From positions 1 through 64,000 of the forward strand of contig NZ_BDFE01000007.1 of assembly GCF_001748225.1 (NCBI RefSeq): a DNA stretch of 64,000 bases, read 5' to 3'. Below the pieces are notes generated by a model. The model searched no databases, was not told where the DNA came from, and saw only the letters and a list, made by a program, of their open reading frames with translations. The DNA comes from Desulfoplanes formicivorans (GTDB lineage Bacteria > Desulfobacterota > Desulfovibrionia > Desulfovibrionales > Desulfomicrobiaceae). Of the stretch, positions 37,425 to 46,392 are shown piece after piece; the first letter of the stretch is position 1, and each line of letters starts with the position of its first letter. Both the position numbers and the translations under genes were made by a program.

Positions 37425-38549
37425 TCATGAACAATATTCCCGTTCATTCTGCCCAAGCAGACAAAAGACCTCATACGGAATGGTTCCCCACCAACCGGCC
37501 AGTTCCTCGGGAGTAACAGGATGCGCCCCCTCACCGCCGAGCAGATACACCTTGTCGCCGGGAACCACCGACGGAATACGGGTAATGTCCACAGCACTCA
37601 TCTGCATGCACACCCTGCCCACCAAGGGAGCGCGCTGCCCGTGGACAACCACCTCCGCATGGTTCGACAGGCCACGGGAATAATTGTCCGCATAGCCGGC
37701 GGCAACAATGGCCACCCGCATGTCGTGGGGTGCGTAAAAGGTCCGCCCGTAGCTAATGGGTGCACCCTTGACCAGGTCATGCACGGCAACGACCCGGGTG
37801 ACCACCTCCATGGCCGGTCTGAAACCCTGGGCCCGGCTCTCCCAACGCGTCCCGGCAAAGGGACTGGACCCGTACAGGGTGATGCCGGGCCGCTGGCAAT
37901 CAAAGGCAAGTTCGGGATACGCCTGGATGGCTGCGGAATTGGCCAGACACCGTTTGAAGGAGAGCCCGCCCGCAGCCAGATCATCACACATGCGGGTAAA
38001 GGTTTCCCCCTGCTGGAGCACAAAATCACGGCTCTCGGGATCATCTGCGGTTGCCAGGTGGGAACAAACCATGTGAACCCGGACATACCTTGCGCCTTCC
38101 AGCAGGGAACGAACCTGCTGCATATCGCCGGGGCCAAAACCAATGCGCCCCATGCCCGTATCCAGGGCCAGGGCGATATCCAGAACCCTGCTCTGCCTCC
38201 TGCCCTCTTCCTCGAGCAACCGAATCTGTTCCCTGCGCCCCACAAAAGGCATGATCTCGTATTCCCACAACAGGGGATACTCTTCAGGGAGCAAAGGACC
38301 TAGCAGGGACACGATCTTTCCCTCAAAAGGAGTCAACCGCAGGGCAACGCCCTCGCCCACGGTCCCGACGGCCAGCCCCCGGGCTCCGCACCGGGCCAAA
38401 AGAGAAGACACGGGGCCGATACCGTGGCCATAGGCATCCGACTTGACCACCGGGATGGGACACGGTGCCTTGGCTTGTATGAGCCGAAAATTATGCTCCA
38501 GAATATTCAGATCAATCCGGGCTCTGACATGGTTGTACCAGATAGTCAT
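37425..38549 (-). CDS. alr: Alanine racemase (374 aa)
   Basis: PLP enzyme making D-alanine for peptidoglycan. PLP Lys is in VVKSDAYGHG, catalytic Tyr in AGYADNYSRG; the C-terminal beta domain has VGRVCMQMSAVDIT. It begins 38 bases after degP/Q and is probably co-transcribed with it. Confidence 0.95.
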   Translation of the reverse strand: MTIWYNHVRARIDLNILEHNFRLIQAKAPCPIPVVKSDAYGHGIGPVSSLLARCGARGLAVGTVGEGVALRLTPFEGKIVSLLGPLLPEEYPLLWEYEIMPFVGRREQIRLLEEEGRRQSRVLDIALALDTGMGRIGFGPGDMQQVRSLLEGARYVRVHMVCSHLATADDPESRDFVLQQGETFTRMCDDLAAGGLSFKRCLANSAAIQAYPELAFDCQRPGITLYGSSPFAGTRWESRAQGFRPAMEVVTRVVAVHDLVKGAPISYGRTFYAPHDMRVAIVAAGYADNYSRGLSNHAEVVVHGQRAPLVGRVCMQMSAVDITRIPSVVPGDKVYLLGGEGAHPVTPEELAGWWGTIPYEVFCLLGQNEREYCS

Positions 38550-38587
38550 ATAATGTTTCCATATGGTTATAAATGACGGGCAACATC

Positions 38588-40012
38588 TTACTGAATGGTG
38601 AGGCGGGCGTAATACCCCTGCCGACCCCGGGCCACGAGCAAAATGAGACTGTTTTGCATCCTGTATCTTTTAAAAGCCCGGGCAAAATCCTTGGGCTCAT
38701 TCACGGGTTGTCCGGCGATTTTGAGAATCACATCACCCCGTTCCAGGCCCAGACGGTCGGCCGGACTGCCGGAGCGAATCCGGGTAACCACCAGCTGCTT
38801 GCGCGCGAACCGGGTCCCCACTTCCAGACCCCACACATCATAGGCCAATTGCAGGGCCCGATCGTCTTCGAAAATTTCCGCACGGGCCGTTACGGTTTTT
38901 GTCGCTCCCTCGCTGAGGACCTCCAGACGAACATCCTGATCCCGGGTAAAATTCCGCATCAGATCCAGATAGCCCTGCTTGTCCGTCACCGGATTTCTAC
39001 CGATTTTCAAAAGCACGTCTCCGGGATGCAGTCCCGCACGCTCGGCAGGAGATCCTGCATACACCTCGGAAACAAGCAGTCCGCCAACAGAGGAGAGCCC
39101 AAAATACCGGGCAATGCGCTGATCCACATCCTGTCCCCGAATTCCCAGCCAGACGGGATCAACCCGCCCATGGCTCAATAATTCGGCAATGACCCGCTTG
39201 GCCTTGTTGATGGGGATGGCAAATCCGATGCCCTGGGCCTCGGCATAGATGGCGGTATTGACTCCGATCAGCTCGCCCATGCGGTTCAGCAGCGGCCCGC
39301 CGCTGTTGCCCGGATTGATGGCCGCATCCGTCTGAATGAAATCCGTGAAGGTACCGTGCTTGGTCTTGATGGTTCTGTGCACGGCCGAGACCACGCCGGT
39401 GGTCACCGTGTTGCTGAATCCATACGGATTGCCAATGGCAATGACGGTTTCCCCGATGAGGATATCCGAGGAATCACCCACAACAACCTGAGGCAGGTCG
39501 TCAGATCCTTCCAGCCGGAGAATGGCCACATCAAAATCCGGATCAGACCCCACCAGGTCAGCCTTGTACTGACGACCGTCCAGAAACGTGGCCATAATGG
39601 ACGAGGCCCCGCTGATCACGTGGGCGTTGGTCAACACAAGGCGTTTGGCCGCATCGATGACCACCCCGGAACCCAGACTGGTCTGCTCGTATTGGCGGGT
39701 TATTCCCGGCCCCGGGAAAAAATGTTCGAACAAGTCTCCGCCAAACAATCCGCCAAAGGGATTGACCTGCTGCTCCACCAGGGTGGAGGTGTGAATATTG
39801 ACCACGGCCGGGGCAACCGCCTGCACCGCCCTGACCACCGGGGTCATGCGCAGGTTTTCCCGGGCCTGAACCGTCATGGGAAGGATCAGGAACAGCGCCA
39901 CAAAAACGATCAGGCCAAGACACCTTGACGTATTGTTGACCAGGCCAGATCCATGTTCACGATCATCCCCCGACAAGGGCAAACGGTGTGTGATAGTGTA
40001 TGGTGTATGCAT
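38588..40012 (-). CDS. Periplasmic serine protease DegP/DegQ family (474 aa)
   Basis: Quality-control protease. A signal segment (LGLIVFVALFLILPMTVQA) follows a longer than usual N-terminus. The catalytic triad is His in LTNAHVI, Asp in DFDVAILRL, Ser in INPGNSGGPL. Two PDZ domains follow (starting near VDPVWLGIRG and LGLERGDVILKI). ATG 40012 is chosen because GGGGAG lies 11 bases upstream; a GTG at 40039 is also in frame. Confidence 0.92.
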   Translation of the reverse strand: MHTPYTITHRLPLSGDDREHGSGLVNNTSRCLGLIVFVALFLILPMTVQARENLRMTPVVRAVQAVAPAVVNIHTSTLVEQQVNPFGGLFGGDLFEHFFPGPGITRQYEQTSLGSGVVIDAAKRLVLTNAHVISGASSIMATFLDGRQYKADLVGSDPDFDVAILRLEGSDDLPQVVVGDSSDILIGETVIAIGNPYGFSNTVTTGVVSAVHRTIKTKHGTFTDFIQTDAAINPGNSGGPLLNRMGELIGVNTAIYAEAQGIGFAIPINKAKRVIAELLSHGRVDPVWLGIRGQDVDQRIARYFGLSSVGGLLVSEVYAGSPAERAGLHPGDVLLKIGRNPVTDKQGYLDLMRNFTRDQDVRLEVLSEGATKTVTARAEIFEDDRALQLAYDVWGLEVGTRFARKQLVVTRIRSGSPADRLGLERGDVILKIAGQPVNEPKDFARAFKRYRMQNSLILLVARGRQGYYARLTIQ

Positions 40013-40349
40013 TACTGTGCCAACTCCCCGCAGATTCACATATTGTTCATCCCTTATTATGGCTTGCCCAGTGCCGGTTTTTGCCCGTGCAAAAAACGAT
40101 CAAAGGGCAAGCACCCTTTCCCGGTCAAACACCTCTCCTTGCAAGCTGCGCGTTTGTACGCCCCCTTGGGGGCAATTTCAACCAGCATGTGGGTCACGCA
40201 AACCAGCCATCCCGGTGGTTTCCCGGACGCAGCCATCTCACCGGGCGCATGTTCGGCACACTGCACAAGCAAGAATACCTGCAACAAATCAAAAAGCGGT
40301 GACACCCCCTGTGGAATGTCACCGCTTATTTTTGGACTGTTGCCTGCCC
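40013..40349. other. Intergenic region between degP/Q and putA
   Basis: It holds the putA terminator and the degP/Q promoter. A cysteine-rich 82-codon open frame (40057-40305, minus) overlaps the terminator; I cannot support it as a gene. Confidence 0.4.
40289..40327 (-). terminator. putA terminator
   Basis: AAGCGGTGACA and TGTCACCGCTT flank a 12-base loop; TTTTTGATTT follows on the minus strand. Confidence 0.88.
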
Positions 40350-43349
40350 TTAAACGACCCAGTCATCCCCTTCTTCAATAGGGGTGAAGCCACGGCGCAT
40401 GGTGTTTTCGGTGACCACCCGTGGATCCATGAACTGGACCAGATAATCCGGGCCGCCGGTCTTGGAGCCGATGCCGGACATGTTGAATCCGCCAAAGGGC
40501 TGACGCTCAACAATGGCACCGGTTGAACCCCGGTTCAGATACAGGTTCCCGACCCGAAAATGTTTGCGGGCCTTTTCCAGGTTGTTGGGACTTCTGCTGA
40601 AAACGGCCCCGGTCAAAGCGTAGTCGGTGGCGTTGGCCCACTCCAGGGCCTGATCAAAGGTCTTGACCCGCATCACGGCCAAAACCGGGCCAAAAATCTC
40701 TTCCCGGGCGGTCCGGTGTTCGGGACGAATGTTCTCAACAATGGTCAATGGCGCATAATACCCCGGAACATCCAGATCATCGCGGCACACCAAAACCGAA
40801 CCTTCCTGTTTGGCAATGTCAATGCACTGCATGATCTTTTCCAGGGCTTCCTCGCTGACAACGGGGCCCATGTAGTTGGCCGGATCTTCGGCAGGGCCAA
40901 TGGCCAGGGACAGGGCCGCTTCCTTGAGTCTTCGCACGAATTTGTCGTAAATGGGTTCAAGAACAATAACCCGGGAACACGCCGAACACTTCTGACCCTG
41001 ATAGGCAAAAGCCGAATAGACAATGGCCCGAACAGCCTCGTCCAGATCGGCGTCATCATCCACAATGATGGCGTTCTTGCCGCCCAGCTCGGCCACGACC
41101 TTCTTGATCTGCTTCTGACCTTCCTGAACCCTGGCTGCCTTTTCAATGATGCGAAGGCCCACGGGTTTGGACCCGGTAAAGGCGATCATGGACAGCTGGG
41201 GATGCTCCACCAGATAGTCGCCCATGACGCTGCTGCGACCGGGAACAAAATTGAAGACCCCGTCAGGCACGCCGGCTTCCTGATAGATGCGGGCAAGGGT
41301 GCTGCCGATGACGGAAGAGGGTCCGGCCGGCTTGTACAAAACGCAATTGCCCGTGACCAAAGCGGCCGAGGTCATGCCCGCGCTGATGGCAAAGGGAAAA
41401 TTCCACGGTCCGATCACCGCGGCAATCCCCTTGCCCTGGTAAAAATATTCGTTCACTTCGCCGGGAACATTGCCCATTCTTCGCGGGGTTCCCAGGCGCA
41501 GCATTTCCCGGGCATAATATTCCATGAAATCAATGCCCTCTCCCACGTCGGCATAGGCCTGGTCCCATTGTTTGCCCACCTCAAGGACCTGCCAGGCCGA
41601 CAGCTCGAAGATGCGTTTGCGCGCGATGTCTGCGGCCCGCATAAGCAGTTGGGCCCTTTCCTCAGGCGACGTATCTCTCCAGGAAGCCATGGCCTTGCCG
41701 GCTGCCTCCATGGCCATATCGATTTCGGCCCTGCCAGCCTGACAGACCTGACCTATGATTTCCGAAGGATCGGCCGGATTGACCGAATCCATGCGATCGT
41801 CTGTCAACACCTCCCGGCCATTGATGAACAGGGGGCAGACCCTGCCGCATTGGGATCGGACCTGCTTGATGGCCTCGGGAAACCCTTCCCGGACGCTCTT
41901 TTTGGTAAAATCGGCAAAGGGTTCGTTCTGAATGACCGATTTCCTGCCTTGTGATGGCGCGGGCATGCGCTTGATCTCCCGCTCCAGGGTCACCGCGGGA
42001 TCTTCCAGAAGACGCTCGATTTCGGCCTCCTCGGCAAAACTCTGGCGCAAAAAGGATTCATTGGCCGTATTTTCCAGAAGACGGCGCACAAGATAGGCCA
42101 TGCCGGGCAAAAGATCGCCATAGGGAGCGTACAACCGAACCCGCTTGGCCACCTTGAGCAGTCCCTTGCGCACGGGTTCGGCCATGCCGTAAAGAATCTG
42201 GAATTCGTACCTGTCATCGGGAACGCCAAGCTTCTTGGCCGTCTCCATGACCGAGGAAATGGTCCTGACATTGTGGGAGGCACAGGCAAAATGGCAGATG
42301 TCGTGATTTTCCAGAATCCTGGTGGACAGACGTTCATAAGCCACATCGGTCTCGGGCTTGCGCACATATACCGGAATGTCCCACCCGTTCTGCTTGGCAA
42401 TGACTGTCTCGTAATCCCAATAGGCGCCCTTGACCAAACGCAGGGAAATGGGGAGCTGCTCGGCCCTGGCCCATTCGAGCATGGCACTTAAATCGCTGTC
42501 CGTGTCTTTCAGATAGGCCTGCATCACCACGGCAAGCTGGGGATAGTCCCGGAATTCCTCGGAAGCACGGATTCGCCGATAGCACTCAAGGGTGATGTCC
42601 TTGTAGGCATATTGTTCCATGTCGATGCACAGATGGCCACCCATTTCACGAACCTTGCGAAAAATGGGGATGATCCGCGCGCAGATGCCCTGAACCGATC
42701 CCTCGAAGTCGGCGGGATGGGCCTGGGAAAACAGGCAGGACGGCTTGACCGAGATATTGATCCGGGGAGCGTGCCCCCAATCGAGTTCCGAGGTGCTGTC
42801 CAGGTTGTTCCACTTGGTATAGGAGGATGACAATCCTTCGAGCAGATCAAGATAGGACTGCATGTACTCCTCGGCCTCAACCTCGTTCACCGAGGCCTCC
42901 CCAAGGATGTCGATGGTAAAGGCAAAATGGTCCTTGCGCAGCTTGGCCAGGGTTTTCAGGGCCTGCTTGGTATTTTCCCCGATGATGAACTGTTTGGCCA
43001 TGGCCTCGATATTTGCCCGGATGGTCCGGGACATGACCTTGGTGGCCAATTTGCCGCCAAGGCCCGTGGCCCCCTTGGCCCCCCATTTCATGACCGAAGG
43101 GATGTCCTGATCTTCGGCTGCAAAATATTCCTGGATATGCCGGTTCAGGGAATCCCCCGTGTTCAGATAGGGCAGGACATCCACAAACCGGAACAGCTGA
43201 ACCTTGAAATTCTCGTTTTGCATGGCCCAGTCCATGACCTTGCCGGTCCACCACCCCTTGTTGAAGATCGACGGAGCCTCCCCGCTGATACTGGCAAAAA
43301 ATTCCTTGCCTCGTGCAACAATCTGCTGATTCAGGTGTTCATCGGCCAT
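40350..43349 (-). CDS. putA: Bifunctional proline dehydrogenase / delta-1-pyrroline-5-carboxylate dehydrogenase (999 aa)
   Basis: Oxidises proline to glutamate in two steps. The N-terminal half is the FAD TIM-barrel proline dehydrogenase (LRLVKGAYWDYE; YEFQILYGMAEPVR). The C-terminal half is an aldehyde dehydrogenase with IGPWNFPFAIS, FTGSKPVG, catalytic Glu in ELGGKNA and Cys in GQKCSACSR. It lacks the DNA-binding N-terminal domain of E. coli PutA, so regulation probably comes from the adjacent Lrp-type gene. GGAGG upstream of the start. Confidence 0.94.
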   Translation of the reverse strand: MADEHLNQQIVARGKEFFASISGEAPSIFNKGWWTGKVMDWAMQNENFKVQLFRFVDVLPYLNTGDSLNRHIQEYFAAEDQDIPSVMKWGAKGATGLGGKLATKVMSRTIRANIEAMAKQFIIGENTKQALKTLAKLRKDHFAFTIDILGEASVNEVEAEEYMQSYLDLLEGLSSSYTKWNNLDSTSELDWGHAPRINISVKPSCLFSQAHPADFEGSVQGICARIIPIFRKVREMGGHLCIDMEQYAYKDITLECYRRIRASEEFRDYPQLAVVMQAYLKDTDSDLSAMLEWARAEQLPISLRLVKGAYWDYETVIAKQNGWDIPVYVRKPETDVAYERLSTRILENHDICHFACASHNVRTISSVMETAKKLGVPDDRYEFQILYGMAEPVRKGLLKVAKRVRLYAPYGDLLPGMAYLVRRLLENTANESFLRQSFAEEAEIERLLEDPAVTLEREIKRMPAPSQGRKSVIQNEPFADFTKKSVREGFPEAIKQVRSQCGRVCPLFINGREVLTDDRMDSVNPADPSEIIGQVCQAGRAEIDMAMEAAGKAMASWRDTSPEERAQLLMRAADIARKRIFELSAWQVLEVGKQWDQAYADVGEGIDFMEYYAREMLRLGTPRRMGNVPGEVNEYFYQGKGIAAVIGPWNFPFAISAGMTSAALVTGNCVLYKPAGPSSVIGSTLARIYQEAGVPDGVFNFVPGRSSVMGDYLVEHPQLSMIAFTGSKPVGLRIIEKAARVQEGQKQIKKVVAELGGKNAIIVDDDADLDEAVRAIVYSAFAYQGQKCSACSRVIVLEPIYDKFVRRLKEAALSLAIGPAEDPANYMGPVVSEEALEKIMQCIDIAKQEGSVLVCRDDLDVPGYYAPLTIVENIRPEHRTAREEIFGPVLAVMRVKTFDQALEWANATDYALTGAVFSRSPNNLEKARKHFRVGNLYLNRGSTGAIVERQPFGGFNMSGIGSKTGGPDYLVQFMDPRVVTENTMRRGFTPIEEGDDWVV

Positions 43350-43373
43350 ACGTATTTTTCCTCCATGCTTGGA

Positions 43374-43877
43374 TTACGAATCACTTCCCGACTTCTTGCG
43401 TTTGTGACTGGGTGCCCGCGTGGGCAGCCTGTCCACGGGCAGACACAAGGACTCTTTGATGGAATCCAGAACCAGGATGGTACGGGTGTCCCTCACCTCG
43501 GATATATCACCAATGGACTTGAGCAGATCCACCAGATCGTCGGCGTCCCTGAGCCTGGCCTGGAGCATGTACGAATATTCGCCGGCAATGAAATGCACCG
43601 CCTGGATATTCGGGAGCTCGGCCAGACAATGCCCCACATTGGTCCTGCCGACCTGTTCCTCGGTCCTTACCTGGATGAAGACGTTCAGGGGAAGTCCCAG
43701 GACCTTGGCATCGAGACGGACCTCATAGCCCCTGATGATCCCTGATTTCTCGAGCTTTTTCTTGCGTTCCAGAATGGCGGACGGGGCCATGCCCAGCTCC
43801 CGGGCCATGTCCACGTTGGAAACACGGCCATCTTTCTGAAGAATATTTAGCATTTGAGCATCAAGGCTATCTATCAT
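43374..43877 (-). CDS. Lrp/AsnC family transcriptional regulator (167 aa)
   Basis: N-terminal winged helix-turn-helix (MIDSLDAQMLNILQKDGRVS; MARELGMAPSAILERKKKLE) and C-terminal RAM ligand domain (AVHFIAGEYSYMLQARLRDADDL). A 25-residue basic tail extends past the usual end. AAGGAT nine bases before the ATG. It is 24 bases upstream of putA in the same direction, so it probably controls putA in response to proline or another amino acid. Confidence 0.9.
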   Translation of the reverse strand: MIDSLDAQMLNILQKDGRVSNVDMARELGMAPSAILERKKKLEKSGIIRGYEVRLDAKVLGLPLNVFIQVRTEEQVGRTNVGHCLAELPNIQAVHFIAGEYSYMLQARLRDADDLVDLLKSIGDISEVRDTRTILVLDSIKESLCLPVDRLPTRAPSHKRKKSGSDS

Positions 43878-44092
43878 TCTTGAAAATCCTTTTTTTAAAG
43901 CATATAATTCAAATTTATCCTTACGGTCAAGAACAATCATCACAAACCACCCTCTGGACGTATTCCCTCTGGTGGATCATGTCGAGAAACAGGGTTCATT
44001 GCCACGTTCGTCTACCTGTCCTATGAAGTGACATGACCCTTCCGGGGAATATGACCCTCGGGATGATGTACGTACCCATCAAGGAGCGTGTC

Positions 44093-44560
44093 ATGAAACT
44101 CTTGAGAGCCTTACGCATGGAGCGTTGCATCGGATGCCATTCCTGCTCCCTGGCCTGTGCCAGGATGGTCCACCAGACCCTTTCCTGGGAACGGGCCGGA
44201 ATCCGCATCCATTCTGCAGGAGGCCTGAGCACGGGATTTACCGCCCAGGTCTGCCTGGGCTGCAATCCGGCCCCTTGTGCGGCGGTCTGCCCCACCGGAG
44301 CCCTGACTCAGCGCAAAAACGGCGGCGTGATCTTCAAAAAGAAAAAGTGCATAGGTTGTGAAGAATGCGTTCCGGCATGCCCGGTCGAGGCCATTCTCAT
44401 GGACCGGACAACAGGATTGCCGGTCATGTGCATCCATTGCGGACGATGTGTTGCCTTTTGTCCCCACGACTGTCTGGAGATGGTCGATACGGACAAGGAG
44501 CATGGCAAGGACAACATAGATCAGCAAGAGAACAGGGACGTTGAGAGGGAAACATCATGA
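44093..44560 (+). CDS. 4Fe-4S ferredoxin-type subunit (155 aa)
   Basis: Four cysteine clusters typical of DMSO-reductase-B-like or AOR-partner ferredoxins: CIGCHSCSLAC, CLGCNPAPCAAVCP, CIGCEECVPACP and CIHCGRCVAFCP. Start after AAGGAG. Its stop overlaps the ATG of the aldehyde oxidoreductase (ATGA), indicating a direct electron-transfer partner. Confidence 0.9.
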   Translation: MKLLRALRMERCIGCHSCSLACARMVHQTLSWERAGIRIHSAGGLSTGFTAQVCLGCNPAPCAAVCPTGALTQRKNGGVIFKKKKCIGCEECVPACPVEAILMDRTTGLPVMCIHCGRCVAFCPHDCLEMVDTDKEHGKDNIDQQENRDVERETS

Positions 44561-46320
44561 CGGACAGCTTCAAAGTCATCCACGTGGACCTTACCACGGG
44601 CCGATCGCAGGTTCTGGACATCCCGGGCAGAAACACCTGGCTCGGGGGGTCCGGACTGGCCGCAGTATTGTTTGAGCAATTCGCCCGCATGGACGAGCTG
44701 GCAGACCACCCGGATCAGCCCCTGATTTTTGCCATCGGCCCCCTGACCGGATTCTATCCCCTCATGAGCAAATGCGTCCTGGGATTCATGTCCCCGTATC
44801 ACCATCAATATGCCGAAAGCCACGCAGGCGGACGACTGGCCCTGGCCCTGCGCTTTGCCGGGTACGAGGCCCTTGTGGTCACCGGGCATGCCCCCACCCT
44901 GTCCTGTCTGCATGTGGGAGCCAGGCAGGTGGGCATCCGGGACGTCCATTTCATGAAAGGCATGGACATCTTCAAGACGGGCAAGCTGTTGCGAACCATG
45001 TACCACAAGCATTCGGGCCACCGGAGCATCCTGCGTATCGGGCCGGCAGGGGAAAACAAGGTCAGCTTCGCGGCCATCAACGTGGATACCTACCGCCATT
45101 TCGGACGACTGGGAGCGGGCTGTGCCATGGGGATGAAAAACCTCAAGGCAATCATTGTTTCCGGCAACAAGGCCCAGGATATTTCTGCCTTCAAGGAATA
45201 TCCCAAGGTCTATCAGGACATTTTCCAGGCCATCACGGCCTCGGAACTGATGAAAAAATACCACGACCTGGGCACGGCAGAAAACCTGAACAAACTGGAC
45301 CGATCCGGCTGTCTGCCCTGGCGCAATCTCAAACAGACATCCGACCCGGGAAGCATCAAGGGTATTTCCGGCGAGACCTTTGCCAGGGACCTGCTGCTGC
45401 GGCAGACAGCCTGCGCCGGGTGCCCGGTTGGCTGTATCCACGTTGGTCTCCTGCGGGAAAAATTCGGTCCGGAACATGAATTCCTGTACCGCCAGGTGGC
45501 CTATGACTACGAACCCATTTTTGCCGTGGGCTCCATGCTCGGGATGGGGGAGGCTTCTGAAGTCCTGACCCTGCTCGAAGACGTGGAACGTGCCGGACTG
45601 GATGTGATGAGCGCGGGTGTCGCCCTGGCCTGGGCCACCGAAGCCCTGGAACAATCCCTCATCACAACAGCGGAAACCAGGGTTCCACTGGCCTTTGGCC
45701 ATGTTGGCCCGTACAGACAGGCCCTGCAACTGCTCAGTAGCCCGCCCAACGCCTTCTACTCCACCCTTGGCCAGGGCACCCTTCATGCTGCCGCCACCTA
45801 CGGCGGCAAGGACTTTGCCTGCGTCCTTGGCCAGGAAATGGCCGGATACGCCACCGGAGAAAACTTCTTTGTCAGCCAGGCTCTGGGATTCAGGCACTCC
45901 CATCTGGACACCGGCGCCTATGCCTTTGATCAGCAACAAACCTCCAGAGACGTATCCACGGCCGTATCATTTCTGCTGGAAGAAGAACGCCAGCGGATCC
46001 TGCTGTGTTCCATGGTGGCCTGTCTGTTTGCCCGCAAGGTCTATACCCCCAAGCGGCTTCACGAGGCATTGATGGCCCTTGGCCTGGAAGAAATGACACG
46101 CGACCTGGAGCAGAAAACAACCGCCATCCAGGCCAAACGCTGGAACCTCAGGTTCAGGTCCGGATTTGATCCCCGAACCGTGAGCATCCCCAAACGATTC
46201 CAACAGGTGGTAACCGCCAAGGGACCCATGGACAGCACCTATATGAAGGAGCTCTTCAATGCCTATGCAGGGACTCTTGAGGCCTTTCGGCATCAAGATA
46301 AACCGGGTTCACCCGCCTGA
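44557..46320 (+). CDS. Aldehyde:ferredoxin oxidoreductase family, tungstopterin enzyme (587 aa)
   Basis: AOR family; oxidises aldehydes to acids with a tungsten (or molybdenum) bis-pterin cofactor. N-terminal domain contains LGGSGLAAVLFEQ and a cofactor-binding segment FGRLGAGCAMGMKNLKAI; the cluster ligands appear as CAGCPVGC near residue 286. Length is slightly below the classical 600-620. Specific aldehyde unknown. It ends at a bidirectional terminator. Confidence 0.88.
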   Translation: MTDSFKVIHVDLTTGRSQVLDIPGRNTWLGGSGLAAVLFEQFARMDELADHPDQPLIFAIGPLTGFYPLMSKCVLGFMSPYHHQYAESHAGGRLALALRFAGYEALVVTGHAPTLSCLHVGARQVGIRDVHFMKGMDIFKTGKLLRTMYHKHSGHRSILRIGPAGENKVSFAAINVDTYRHFGRLGAGCAMGMKNLKAIIVSGNKAQDISAFKEYPKVYQDIFQAITASELMKKYHDLGTAENLNKLDRSGCLPWRNLKQTSDPGSIKGISGETFARDLLLRQTACAGCPVGCIHVGLLREKFGPEHEFLYRQVAYDYEPIFAVGSMLGMGEASEVLTLLEDVERAGLDVMSAGVALAWATEALEQSLITTAETRVPLAFGHVGPYRQALQLLSSPPNAFYSTLGQGTLHAAATYGGKDFACVLGQEMAGYATGENFFVSQALGFRHSHLDTGAYAFDQQQTSRDVSTAVSFLLEEERQRILLCSMVACLFARKVYTPKRLHEALMALGLEEMTRDLEQKTTAIQAKRWNLRFRSGFDPRTVSIPKRFQQVVTAKGPMDSTYMKELFNAYAGTLEAFRHQDKPGSPA

Positions 46321-46335
46321 CAAACGCATACCACT

Positions 46336-46375
46336 ACCATGAACAAGGGCGCCCAAAGGCGCCCTTGTTCATGGT
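46336..46375. terminator. Bidirectional terminator between AOR and glpV
   Basis: ACCATGAACAAGGGCGCC and its exact 18-base complement flank CAAA. The two genes converge here. T-runs are poor, so it may act mainly as an mRNA 3' end. Confidence 0.75.
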
Positions 46376-46392
46376 ATGTCTTTCTGAAACGT

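Noticed and set aside
40057-40305. 82-codon cysteine-containing frame on the minus strand
   Set aside because: It begins inside the putA terminator, lacks a ribosome binding site, and I recognise no domain. Conservation in relatives could revive it.
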